Below, piece after piece: positions 40,868 through 52,115 of a DNA stretch of 64,000 nucleotides. The notes beneath the pieces were generated by a model. The model searched no databases. It saw nothing but the letters and a program-made list of their open reading frames with translations, and had not been told where the DNA came from. Positions within the stretch are counted from its first letter, which is position 1, and each line of letters begins with the position of its first letter. Made by a program: the position numbers and the translations under genes. Origin of the DNA: Pseudogymnoascus destructans (taxonomy: Eukaryota > Ascomycota > Leotiomycetes > Thelebolales > Thelebolaceae); NCBI RefSeq assembly GCF_001641265.1, contig NW_020167526.1:1426001-1490000 (forward strand). Direction: 5' to 3'.

Positions 40868-43800
40868 ATGGATAATATGGAGGATCAATACGATGAGGAT
40901 GCATATGAGTTTGAGGGAGAGGCCGAAGAGCCTACAATCACGGCGGAGGCGTGTTGGACAGTCATCTCTTCGTTCTTCGAGTCGAAGGGGCTTGTGTCTC
41001 AACAGCTCGACTCCTTCGACGAGTTTGTTTCAACGTCCATGCAGGATCTGATCAACGAGAATTCGCAGCTTACCTTGGACCAAAACAACCCGCCCCCGGT
41101 TAACGGCGAGCCAATTCAACTTCGTCGCTATGAGATTAAGTTCAGGACAGTGTTTATTGCGGAGCCCATGATGACCGAGGGCGATGGAACGACTGCGCGA
41201 CTGTTTCCCCAAGAGGCGCGGCTACGAAACCTTACATACTCGAGTGCGCTGTATATCCATCTCGACAAGAAGGTCTCGATAGCCGTTGAACGCCCGACGC
41301 CACTAAACGAGCTTGATGACGACGAGCAAGCCGAACTGGCCGCTGGCGGAGACCATCCAACCAAGGTTGTGTGGGAAATCGAAGACCAGTCGATGTCTCA
41401 GGAAGAGGCGGCGAAACTACCAGCGAATGAACGTCCAGTGACAGCAGAGCCCTTCTTCATTGGGAAGCTTCCAATTATGCTCAAGTCCAAGTACTGCAAC
41501 TTGAAAGATATGGACGACGATGAGCTATATGGGTGGAATGAGTGTCCATACGATCAAGGAGGATACTTTGTCATCAACGGCAGTGAGAAGGTATTGATTG
41601 CCCAAGAGCGCAGTGCGGCAAATATCGTCCAAGTCTTCAAGAAGCCGCCGCCGAGTCCTACACCATTTATCGCCGAAATCAGAAGCGCTCTGGAGAAAGG
41701 CTCAAGGCTTATTTCATCTCTCACCATCAAGCTGCACTCTAAGGGTGATACGCAAAGAGGCAGCTTTGGCCAAACGATTAAATCTACTCTACCATATATC
41801 AAGTCCGATATTCCGATAGCTGTTGTATTCCGTGCCCTTGGTGTTGTATCTGATGAGGATATTCTTAACCATGTTTGCTACGATCGCAAGGATACTCAAA
41901 TGCTGGAGATGATGAAGCCTTGTATTGAAGAGGCTTTCGTCATCCAAGATCGCGAAGTTGCCCTTGATTTCATCGGGAAGCGTGGTCAGTCGCTGGGCGT
42001 ACCCAGAGACAAGCGTATCAAGCACGCCAGAGATATCATGCAAAAGGAGTTGCTACCCCATATTTCTCAGAAAGAAGGCAGTGAGACCAGAAAAGCTTTC
42101 TTCCTCGGATACATGGTTCATAAGCTGCTTCAATGCGCGTTAGGACGTCGGGAAACGGACGATCGTGATCATTTCGGAAAGAAGAGATTGGATCTTGCTG
42201 GTCCCCTTCTGGCGAAACTATTCCGTAATTTGTTCCGCAAGCTGACCGGAGATCTTTACAAGTACATCCAACGCTGCGTAGAGAACAAGAAGGAATTTAA
42301 CCCTGCGCTGGGTATCAAGGCTACCACCCTGACTAATGGCTTGAAATATTCTTTGGCCACAGGAAACTGGGGTGACCAGAAGAAGGCAGCAAGCTCGACT
42401 GCAGGTGTCTCCCAGGTGTTGAACAGATACACATTTGCATCCACTCTGTCGCATTTGCGGAGAACAAACACCCCTATCGGTAGAGACGGAAAGATTGCCA
42501 AGCCGCGTCAATTACACAATACTCATTGGGGCCTCGTCTGTCCAGCAGAGACACCCGAAGGACAAGCCTGTGGTCTGGTAAAGAATCTCGCACTTATGTG
42601 CTACGTTACTGTTGGCACACCCAGTGAGCCTATTATCGAGTTCATGATCCAAAGAAGTATGGAAGTTTTAGAGGAGTATGAACCCCTGAGATCACCAAAT
42701 GCGACAAAGGTCTTCGTGAACGGTGTTTGGGTGGGTGTCCACCGCGATCCTTCTCATCTGGTCGAAACTGTTCAGGATCTTCGTCGAAGCTCTCTGATTT
42801 CCCACGAAGTCTCGTTGATTCGTGATATTCGTGACCGAGAGTTCAAGATCTTCACAGATGCTGGGAGAGTTTGCCGACCTCTCTTCGTTGTCGACAACAA
42901 AACCGACAGCGAGAATAACGGCAAACTGGTTTTCAATGCTGAGCATATCAGGAGGCTTGAGGATGATTTGGCTTTGCCAAATAACATGGACCTCGAGGAG
43001 AAAGAGGAACGTGGCTACTATGGTTTCCAGGGCCTCATCAACGACGGTGTGGTTGAGTATTTAGATGCGGAAGAAGAAGAAACTGTTATGATTGTCATGA
43101 CACCACAAGACCTTGAGGATGGCAGAAAGGCTCGACAAGGATATACAGTAGCGACGGGGGCGGAAGACTCCATCAACGCCAGAGTGCAAACAAAGCCCAA
43201 GGCAACTTCGATGGTGTATACGCACTGTGAAATCCATCCGTCTATGATTCTGGGAATTTGCGCCAGCATTATTCCTTTCCCGGATCACAATCAGGTAAGC
43301 AAACACGCATTTTCATGGGTAAAACATCGAATGCTTAATATATTTAGTCTCCGCGTAACACCTACCAGTCGGCTATGGGTAAACAAGCCATGGGCGTTTT
43401 CCTTACGAATTTCGATCAGCGTATGGATACCATGGCCAATATCCTTTACTACCCGCAAAAGCCGCTTGCTATCACTCGGTCTATGGAATATCTGAAGTTC
43501 CGTGAACTGCCTGCTGGGCAAAATGCCATTGTCGCCATTCTTTGCTACTCTGGTTATAACCAGGAAGATTCCGTCATTATGAACCAGAGCAGTATCGATC
43601 GTGGCCTTTTCCGCAGTTTGTTCTACAGAGCTTATCACGACCAAGAAAAGAGGATCGGTATGAATGTGGTTGAGCAGTTCGAGAAGCCTTTCCGTAGCGA
43701 TACCCTCAAGCTCAAGCACGGAACTTATGACAAGCTGGACGATGATGGAATTGTTGCTCCTGGTGTCAGAATCTCTGGAGAAGATATCATTATTGGTAAA

Positions 43801-44794
43801 ACCGCGCCACTTCCACCAGATGCAGAGGAACTTGGACAGCGCACCAAATCGCATACTAAGCGTGATGCGTCGACTCCTCTTCGTAGCACGGAGAATGGTA
43901 TTGTTGATCAAGTCTTGATCACCACCAACGCCGAAGGTCTCCGCTTCGTCAAGGTGCGCATGCGCACAACGAAGATTCCTCAAATTGGTGATAAGTTCGC
44001 CTCTCGTCACGGACAGAAGGGAACAATTGGTATCACTTACCGCCAGGAGGATATGCCTTTCACTCGCGAGGGTGTTGTGCCTGACCTCATCATCAACCCC
44101 CACGCCATTCCATCTCGTATGACGATTGCTCATTTGATTGAGTGTCAGTTGTCGAAGGTTGCCTCGCTCATCGGAAAGGAGGGCGACGCCACCCCCTTCA
44201 CCGATGTCACTGTCGACAGCGTTTCGTCGCGTCTTCGTGACATGGGTTACCAGTCTCGCGGCTTCGAAGTCATGTACCACGGGCACACAGGACGCAAGCT
44301 TGTTGCGCAGGTCTTCTTGGGACCCACGTACTACCAGCGCCTGAGGCATATGGTCGACGACAAGATCCACGCCAGAGCCAGAGGACCAACTCAAATTCTG
44401 ACGAGGCAGCCTGTGGAGGGTCGTGCCAGAGATGGTGGATTGCGTTTCGGAGAGATGGAACGTGATTGCATGATTTCCCACGGCGCAAGTGCGTTCTTGA
44501 AGGAGAGACTGTTCGAGGTGTCGGACGCGTTCAGAGTACACGTTTGCGACATCTGTGGTCTTATGACACCAATCGCGTAAGTTTCTTCCTGTTTGTGGAT
44601 ATATAACGGCTTGTACTGACCAAACTTCTAGGAAACTGAACACCCAGTCGTTCGAGTGTAGGCCCTGCAGGAACAAGACAAAGATCTCGCAAGTGCACAT
44701 CCCGTACGCGACGAAGCTGCTCTTCCAGGAGTTGGCATCGATGAACATCGCCGCGAGAATGTTCACCAACAGGTCGGGAGTGAGCGTCCGGTAA
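40868..44794 (+). CDS. RPB2: RNA polymerase II second-largest subunit, 1,272 aa
   Basis: Exons 40868-43294, 43348-44576 and 44632-44794 with introns of 53 and 55 nt; lengths sum to 1,273 codons. Catalytic-core subunit that builds the active-site cleft with Rpb1. Recognisable blocks: EQDGGYF-like DQGGYFVINGSEKVLIAQER, the fork region (SSTAGVSQVLNRYTFASTLS), HNTHWGLVCPAETPEGQACG, CSGYNQEDS-type YSGYNQEDSVIMNQSS, the hybrid-binding KFASRHGQKGT, and the C-terminal zinc ribbon CDICG...CRPC. The acidic N-terminus (MDNMEDQYDEDAYEFEGEAEE) is typical. The last intron splits an Ala codon before KLNTQ. An in-frame ATG three codons later (40877) is also possible. Confidence 0.98.
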
Positions 44795-45417
44795 AGTTAA
44801 GAAAATCTCTACGCTACCACGACGAGAAGCAGGCATGTAAGATTGGAAGAAACACAAAAGAATGACTAGCAGAGATAAGTGAGTGATGGCAGCGTTGGTA
44901 TGGTGAGAAGGTGGGGGTTCGGGTCTTTGCATAATATGGAGTTGGGTGCTTGGGTTTATTGCCCCAGGAGAGTATAAAGAATGGTACACCACCGGAAAAA
45001 GGTGCTGAGATGCAATTTTCCTGCATCTATCGTCATGCAGCGAAAGCGAGTCGATTGCGGAGGCAAGAAAAGGAAAGCTAAGGGCAGATATAGAGCTACC
45101 TTTTTGTAGAATAGTTCAGAGTAATTCAAGAGAGATGGTTATTCGAAAAATACAGCTTATGGACCTGCAATAATGTACAAGTTCCTATCTATATATGTCT
45201 GTGTTTGAGATTGTTCTGCCGGTTTGGTTTCCGTATGTAACTCCTAATTTTGACGCCGCCCAATGCTTCACACTATACCCCAGAGTATCGTACAGCCCTC
45301 ATTGAATCCGTCTACCCCTCATTGAATCCGTCTACCGCCTTCGCTGTTTGTACATGCATGTTCATACACAGGCTTGCAACTACCCGTCACTGCACTCTCC
45401 CAGCGAACCAAGCTTCG
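44795..45417. other. convergent 3' intergenic region RPB2 / PET117
   Basis: 623 bp; nothing except a short direct repeat (CCTCATTGAATCCGTCTACC twice) near 45296-45332. Confidence 0.55.
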
Positions 45418-45837
45418 TCACCGACCACCGCCCACATCTCCGGGCTTGGGCGGTTCAGGCGCACCCCCGCCGTCGTTAACGGTTTGTACTTTCTTGTAAC
45501 TCTCCTCCAGAGCCTTCTGCATGTCGAAGTCAAGTTGCCGTTCTTTCTTGATGCGCTGTTGCTCCATGTCGCGGACGACGCCGGCGTGCATTGCCTGGGA
45601 TAGTTAGTTAATATCTGGGTAGCCCGAATAATGAAGCGTAAGGAACTGGACATAGAGCCCCGTAATTGGGAAGGAAGGAAGGTGAGTTGGAGCTGGGGAG
45701 TGCGGGGGATGGTGGGGAGAAGAGAGGGAGCTGCAACATACCGATTTCTCAGCCTGTTGCTGGAAATGCACGAAGAAGACTGTGCTGAGCGCGAACAGCG
45801 ACGTCCCCGCGAGGGTAAGCTTGCTAGCCCTTGACAT
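45418..45837 (-). CDS. PET117: cytochrome c oxidase assembly protein Pet117, 90 aa
   Basis: Exons on the minus strand: 45742-45837 and 45418-45594 with a 147-nt phase-0 intron. MSRASKLTLAGTSLFALSTVFFVHFQQ is the conserved N-terminus of Pet117, with one hydrophobic segment (residues about 8-24) that anchors it in the mitochondrial inner membrane. HAGVVRDMEQQRIKKERQLDFDMQ matches the matrix/IMS helix of the family. It acts in complex IV assembly and heme A synthase oligomerisation (family knowledge). A Gly/Pro-rich tail follows. The gene is divergent from VMA10 with 277 bp between start codons. Confidence 0.88.
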
Positions 45838-46114
45838 TGTAACAACTATCCCAGCGTGTTGTGAAAGGGCAATGGTTTGTAGAAATTCGAGAATCTTTCG
45901 TTGTCGGGGGTCCGTACGTGAAGTGCAACCCTCCAAGTAGCGATTTGCAAAGGTGGAAAATGCCGAACAGGGGTCCGCCGTGGTCGAGCTTCCGACGACG
46001 TACCTTGGGACCCAGCCCGTGATAACGACAGAGCTTCGAATGTCAACGCGTGATCGATATTGTACTACTTGAACACTTCTACGATCCTGCAAATTCGCTG
46101 GCAGAGACTGCAAG

Positions 46115-46832
46115 ATGGTGCGATATACTTGCTCTTGAGTGGCTTGGGATGATGGCTAATGATGGGGATACAGTCGGCCCAGAACTCAGCTGGTATCCAG
46201 ACGCTGTTGGATGTAAGATATTTGGTGAATCGAGAGCTTGGGAGTGGAACTGACATCTACTAGGCGGAGAGAGAAGCACAGAAGATTGTTCAGAGAGGTA
46301 TGTGATCTTAGAAGCTGATACTACTTATGCTGTGCTAACGTTTCTGCAGCGAGAGAGTGTATGTCGTTCGAATACACCCACCTCAAGGTGCGGACATCGT
46401 ACAGACCAGCGAACTGATATGGATACAGACCGCACAAAGCGCATAAAGGAGGCAAGGGACGAGGCAAAGAAGGAGATCGACACATACCGCAAGACCAAGG
46501 AGGCCGAGTTCAAGAAGTTCGAGTCTGAGGTACGTCTCAGAGTCCAGCCACTTATGGCTCCTGTGCAGCACAGGCAACTGCATCTATGCCCTATCAATTC
46601 TGCGATTCATGGGATAAATCTACTACGGTGAGAATAGACATGCTGACTCGACTGTTAGCACACGAGCGGAAACAAGCAGGCCGAAGAGGATGCGAACAAA
46701 GAGGCTGAGACGCAGGTGAAGGAGATCAAGCAGGCAGGAAAGGCTGGAACAGATGAGGTGGTCAAGGCGCTGTTGAAGGGTGTTACAGATGTGAACCCAC
46801 AAGCACCGCAGCGCGTTGTGGTGCCAGCATAG
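46115..46832 (+). CDS. VMA10: V-type ATPase subunit G (Vma10), 119 aa, six exons
   Basis: Predicted exons: 46115-46117 (ATG only), 46174-46212, 46264-46297, 46350-46358 (9 nt), 46429-46529, 46659-46832; total 360 nt. The product starts MSAQNSAGIQTLLDAEREAQ, continues KIVQRAREYRTKRIKEARDE and AKKEIDTYRKTKEAEFKKFE, then HTSGNKQAEEDANKEAE. This is a standard subunit G helix, part of the peripheral stalk joining V1 and Vo of the vacuolar proton pump. Every junction restores the family sequence. The start codon sits alone before intron 1 and exon 4 encodes parts of only four residues (A-R-E-Y). The first donor, GTGCGA, is unusual; intron 1 contains a GGCTAATGA branch site. Confidence 0.9.
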
Positions 46833-47477
46833 GTGCGAGCTCTGGTGATGGCGATGGTGATGGAAGTGCATTGAAGACTACGCCTTGAGCCGCGGCGCGC
46901 TTCGGATAGACGCTCTGGGCGGGGCTGCAAGGTGGAGGAAACGAGGTGTTTTGAGAGCGTTATTATAGATGTGGCTCACTACAGAAGTTGGAGAGTTATC
47001 AATGAAGCGTTGCACTCTAGGGGTTTGACTACTCTATCTTCTCCAACGCCACTTGGTTGAAGCTGATGCTGCTCAAACTTTGAGACCCCGAAACTATATC
47101 TATAATGATCTTCACCCCTGGAACCAAAAACTATAACTGTGACATATATTGAATTTTGTTAGAAACGGGCGCCCACCGCTGATGGAAAGATATCCCTTTG
47201 GCTTGGTTTTTGAGAAACCGGCTTTAGAATGTCCAAAAGTTCCCGAGGCATTAAGGGTCTCTATTTTATTCGTAGTGGCTGTAAACAACTCGACCAGCAA
47301 CATGGTTCAATAGAGGCTGCTGTAAACCTCTGGGTGCCTGTCATTCACGGTCCCTAGGCTTCTAGATCCTCGGACCTTCATCTACGTCACCGCCGAAAAT
47401 GTCCATCTCCACTTTCCAACAGCCACTCACATGGCAGTCGTAATAAACGTCAATGGCATCGCAACTTCCTTTCTAAT
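46833..47477. other. intergenic region VMA10 / lipase
   Basis: About 650 bp; no gene, repeat or RNA recognised. Confidence 0.5.
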
Positions 47478-47495
47478 GTGCAGATTTATAGAACG

Positions 47496-48589
47496 ATGAC
47501 AGTACTAGCTCGCCATCTCCGCTCAAGATGGCCCCCACGCAATGCGCCAATATTTGCAAGCCGTCCGAGCATATATGCTCCATCTCTACATTACTTGCGA
47601 CGGGAGCTGCACGGCTTTCATAGGACCCCCCCTCAACTTCGGGAAAAGGCCGAAAACCCGAGCAGCGATCTTAAGATAAACGATTTGGAAAGGGCCATTG
47701 AAGATGATTTTGCGACTATTAGAGGGAAATATGGTACGCCTTTCGTCAATTCCCAACTACGAGCAATTGGACATTTCTGACCAAGGCTACAGCTACGCCT
47801 AAATACCCAATCGTGCTTGCCCATGGCTTGATGGGCTTCGACAAGCTCAAATTTGCCGGCGACTTCATCCCCGGTGTCGAATACTGGCGCGGAATTGTAG
47901 AAGCACTCGAGGCCAACGGCGTGGAAGTTATAACCGCCTCGGTCCCTCCATCTGCCAGCATTGAAGAGCGCGCTCTCAAGCTAGGACAGGATATTGCGCG
48001 GAAGGCGAATGGCAGGAGTGTCAATATTATTGCTCACAGCATGGGAGGACTGGATGCGCGATATATGATCTCGCGCCTCAAGCCCGAGAATGTCGAGGTA
48101 CTGTCCCTGACAACCGTTGCGACGCCACATCGCGGGTCTGCCTTTGCGGACTTCATGTTTGAGGAGATAGGCCCGAAGAACCTACCGACACTGTACAAGA
48201 TATTCGAGGGCGTGGGACTAGGAACAGGGGCATTCAGCCAACTAACAAGGAAGTTCATGATCGAAGAGTTCAATCCGAAGACGCCTGACAAGCCTGGCGT
48301 ACAGTACTTCTCCTACGGCGCGGACGTGCACCCGAGTTTCTTTAGCGCGTTTAAGCAACCGCATAAGGTTGTGGAGAAGATGGAGGGTCCGAACGATGGG
48401 CTGGTGAGTGTGGGGAGCAGCAAATGGGGCACGTATAAGGGGACGTTGGTGGATGTCAGCCACCTGGATCTCATCAATTGGAGCGCGATCAGGGTGTTCA
48501 TGGGCAAGATCAATGGGGGGAAGAGGAGGTTCAACGCTATTGCGTTCTATCTTGACATCGCCGACATGCTGGCCAAAGAAGGCTTGTGA
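47496..48589 (+). CDS. TGL2: mitochondrial triacylglycerol lipase Tgl2-like, 344 aa
   Basis: Exons 47496-47733 and 47793-48589 with a 59-nt intron (CTGAC branch site, ACAG acceptor). The Arg-rich N-terminus (MTVLARHLRSRWPPRN) looks like a mitochondrial presequence; an alternative start at 47478 adds six residues. Alpha/beta-hydrolase signatures: oxyanion strand YPIVLAHGLMGFD, nucleophile elbow AHSMGG, catalytic Asp in GPNDGLVSV and His in DVSHLDLINW. Family role is hydrolysis of short- and medium-chain triacylglycerol in mitochondria. Length is normal. Confidence 0.85.
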
Positions 48590-49446
48590 CGAGCCACGGT
48601 GGTCTGAAACTTGTCACGTTTTTACACGTGGCAAGGCAGATAGATTATGGGGATTTGGGGGGTTGAAGCATCACTTTAGGCTAGAAGAAGCGGTGCATAT
48701 CACCACTACATTATAGCGGCGGTACCCTGCACGGCATCTCTATGAGGCCTCTCTCCTGTACTATACAAGCTTCATACGCGCTGTGGTTGAGGCACAGTTG
48801 GATTAGAAATAGATACCCAGGCACAAAAGCCAACCAAGCGCTCCCTTAATTTCCCCTATCACAAAAGCTTGTCGGGAGGCTCCATTTGCATGTTGATACG
48901 TATGTCAGCGACGCGGCCTTATGGCTGGCGGTTACCATAGTATGCCTCAAAACAAAACGCGTCTGATATCCGCCATTAGGTGTGCCCCGGGCTAACGTTA
49001 ATGCTGAGCCGAGCCACTAGCTGCCGTAAACTATACAGTTGAAGCATCACTGTCGATGACGACGGTCGCCTCGGGGTTCGTATACTGTTTTCGGACCCGC
49101 CGGCGGGGAGAGTGCAGCGCATCGGATTATTTTCAGCCCTTCACACAAAACGCAATTGTTCCTTTTCGAGCGCTATGTCCTCATACTCCTCCTGCACAAA
49201 TCTTAAGTTTGTCTCATCTGTAAATATTCGCAATTGATTCACTATTCCGAGCCTCTTATTCTATACCTCGCTGAGGGCGCATTTGTCGCTGTCAGAACGT
49301 CGAATCGCAGCGAGGCTGACGCCAGAGTTTGGGCTATTCAGTAACTGGGGGATTTTACGCCGACAACAGCTACTACGCTGTAAACCACCTACTTTAACTG
49401 TAAGCTAAATGACAAACCCCTCAGATGCCACCACCACCCGCTGACA
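48590..49446. promoter_or_regulatory. intergenic region upstream of the arrestin-like gene
   Basis: 857 bp without supported coding sequence; probably the long leader and promoter of the arrestin-like gene. No repeat noticed. Confidence 0.45.
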
Positions 49447-51290
49447 ATGTCTCTAGCACTGAGCGTCGGGTCCTTTCGCCACGGTGCCCCAGCCATGTCC
49501 GTCCGCGTTCACCTGGACAACCCGCACGCCTTCTACACAAACCTCGACTTCATAAGCGGCAAAATCGTGCTGAACCTCCTTACCGATGAGACCATATCCG
49601 CCATCGTGGTGAAGCTGGAGGGGGAGAGCAGGACAGTGCTGATGAAGCCACCGCCTGGGCCGCATGAGCCAAGGCGGCGCGATGATAGGAGCAGGATAGC
49701 CATGGAGAATCACAAGATCCTGTACAGGCTGCAAACTGTCTTTCCGACTGTGAGCAGCACAACTCCGACCGCCAAGGCATCGTTCACGCTTGGGGCAGGG
49801 CACCACGAGTATCCGTTTAGGTTTAAGATTCCGTCCGAATTACCCCTCCCAAGGTCGAAATAGCCCACTCACTAACGTCTTACGCAGATTTAATACTATG
49901 TGTGGCGATCAGAATATGCAAGCCATCGGCGTTGGGTTGGGTGGCCGCCTCGGGCTCATGGAGATGCCAATGCTACAGCAGCATATCAGAAAACCATTAC
50001 CCCCTTCCCTGGGCGGCTTCCCAGCCGAAGCAGAAATAAGATACTTCGTAAAAGTCACAGTCCAGCGACCGTCGATATGGAAAGAAAACAGGAGGAACGA
50101 GATCGGCTTTAAGTTCATGCCCATCGATCGCCCAGCCCCCCCTGCCTCAAATGCAGAAGCGTTTGCGCGGCGACCGTACGCTTTCCAAGCTGGCTCGATC
50201 TCTTCGAATGGTAAGAAACGAGGGATGTTTGCGCGCCAGCCAACCGCTTTGTCGCCAGTTGCTCCGTCGGTCTTGGTTGATGCACGACTGCCCAGCCCGT
50301 CGATCTTGGTATGCAGGAAACCGATCCCCATGCGCATCATCGTCACGAAGCAGAATGATAGCCCCGAGTACGTGTTTTTAGTTGGGCTGCACGTCGATCT
50401 TATCGCCAAGACGGAGGTTAGGGCGCAAGATGTGATGCGTGAAGAGCTGAGCACTTTTCCGATTGTCAACCTTCAGGGCCTCTCCTTGCCCATAGGCAAC
50501 CCCAGTGAACCGGTTGGGACCGAGACAACGCTTGATGATAAGCTGTGGGATCGTGCGCAGCTTCCTCCTACTGTTACGCCTTCATTTCATATTTGCAATT
50601 TGACACGAAAATATGAGCTTCAACTACGCGTTGTACTAAGCTACGGATACCCAGGCGAGATTCAGGTACGAGCTCCCCCACATCTCCACCCACCCCGCAT
50701 GCTCATACTGGAGCAAACTGATATAACCTATACTAACACCCACCCAGCCACAAAAACAAATAATCCCCCTCCGCTTCCCCGTCGAAGTCTACTCCGGCCT
50801 CACCCCCTCCCCCGCCCTCCTCAACGCCCTCGCCAACCGCACCGCCACAACCACCACCACCACCCCCCACGAAGCGCCCGCCATGCCCCCGCGCCCCAGC
50901 GGCGCCCCCGCCGCCCCGCCCATCGACCCGCTCTACCCACCGCAAATGGGCACGGCGAACGCGGACCTGATGGGCGACGCGCCGCCGAGCTACGAGGATG
51001 CGATGGCGGATGATATTGGCCCGCTTGATGGGAGGAGAGAGTATAGCGGGGTGTCGAATGAGAATTCGCCTAGTGTGGTGGGGGGGGGGAAGGGGGAGAG
51101 GGGGGCGGTGCCGGGATACTCGACGCAGGAGGGCGGTGGTGGGGGAGGGGGGGGCCGAGTGGGAGTGGGGGGTTTGTTGCGTGAGGATAGGCTTGAGTGG
51201 TTTGACAGATGTGGGAATGTGGAGGGGGTAATCGGTTGCATTGCTCGGTGTTTGGAGATGGGAAGATATCAGATGGGTGGCGTTTTTTAG
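49447..51290 (+). CDS. arrestin-like (alpha-arrestin/ART) protein, 568 aa
   Basis: Exons 49447-49832, 49888-50665 and 50748-51290, introns 55 and 82 nt. The first intron uses a weak GTCCGA donor but restores FRFKIPFNTMCGDQNM. Arrestin N-domain: VRVHLDNPHAFYTNLDFISGKIVL, GHHEYPFRFKIP. Arrestin C-domain: VLVDARLPSPSILVCRKPIPMRIIV, ELQLRVVLSYGYPGEIQ, IPLRFPVEVYSG. A PPSYEDAM motif is a likely WW-binding site for a Rsp5-type ubiquitin ligase, as in ART adaptors that direct plasma-membrane transporter endocytosis. The tail has a long Gly run (about 51130-51160), and the final ~45 residues are unusual, so the 3' end may be mis-modelled. Confidence 0.85.
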
Positions 51291-51751
51291 GTAGACTGGG
51301 GTGGGAGGCTGGCCTGGATGTGCCGGATAGATAATAACTAGATATTATACATCGTCTTTTCAACGGTCGAAATTCGTTGGCTACTTTACATGATATGCAA
51401 GGAGGTATGTTTGTTTTATAGCCCATTTTACGCAAGTCCATGTTGCCTTCTGCATTCCATCTATATAGTAGAAGCTTCCTAGTTTTTATAGACCTTTATT
51501 TCTTAACCTACATTAAGCCTGCGCTAATTAATGCATTGCAAATGCATTTAGCATACGTTAGTTTTGGCGCAGATTGCAAGCTTCATAGCCCCTTTTGCGC
51601 AAATCTACGATGTCGTTTAAACTCTGTCTGAACTGCTTTCGGCGTAGATTCTAGATTTTATAAACCCCTCTGCTCATGTTGTCCGAACCCTGCAGATCCC
51701 AGGTCTTGTAGCCTAATTTGCGCAAATATACGATGTGGACGGTATTCCATT
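51291..51751. other. 3' flank of the arrestin-like gene
   Basis: AT-rich; contains two diverged copies of a TTTGCGCAAATNTACGATGT block (near 51594 and 51717). No gene. Confidence 0.45.
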
Positions 51752-51808
51752 ACTCCCCCACGCATCCATTGGCATGACTCCCTACCGACTCAAGTACGGA
51801 ACCGATCT
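51752..51808 (+). mobile_element. short gypsy integrase fragment
   Basis: This matches the end of the gypsy integrase at about 29770-29827 (CACGCATCCATTGGCATGAC) over roughly 57 bp with a few mismatches. At the position of the TGA in the full element this fragment has CGA (Arg). Confidence 0.85.
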
Positions 51809-52115
51809 ATACCGAGCTCCTCACAGATCGCGTTATGGAGTACATGGAAAAGACAAATGGGAGGTATGGATAGGCGAGCAATAGGCGATAATGTGAAGGT
51901 AAGAGGTAATTATCTCATTATTACCATGCTCCATAGCTGGCTCTCTTCCTCATATTAACTCAACAGCGTCATGCGCCATATGTTCAGATACCATCGCACC
52001 CACAATGTCACCAATGCACCATGCTACCCATAACTCCCAAAATATACATACAACCTCTCCAAACCCTCCATCCCATGCACCACCCATATCCACAACCCTA
52101 CTATACAAGCACCCC
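51809..52115. other. convergent 3' intergenic gap
   Basis: C/A-rich low-complexity stretch near 52020-52110; no gene. Confidence 0.45.

Noticed and set aside
43291..44769. 492-aa minus-strand ORF opposite RPB2
   Set aside because: It is an antisense shadow of the strongly conserved RPB2 coding sequence.
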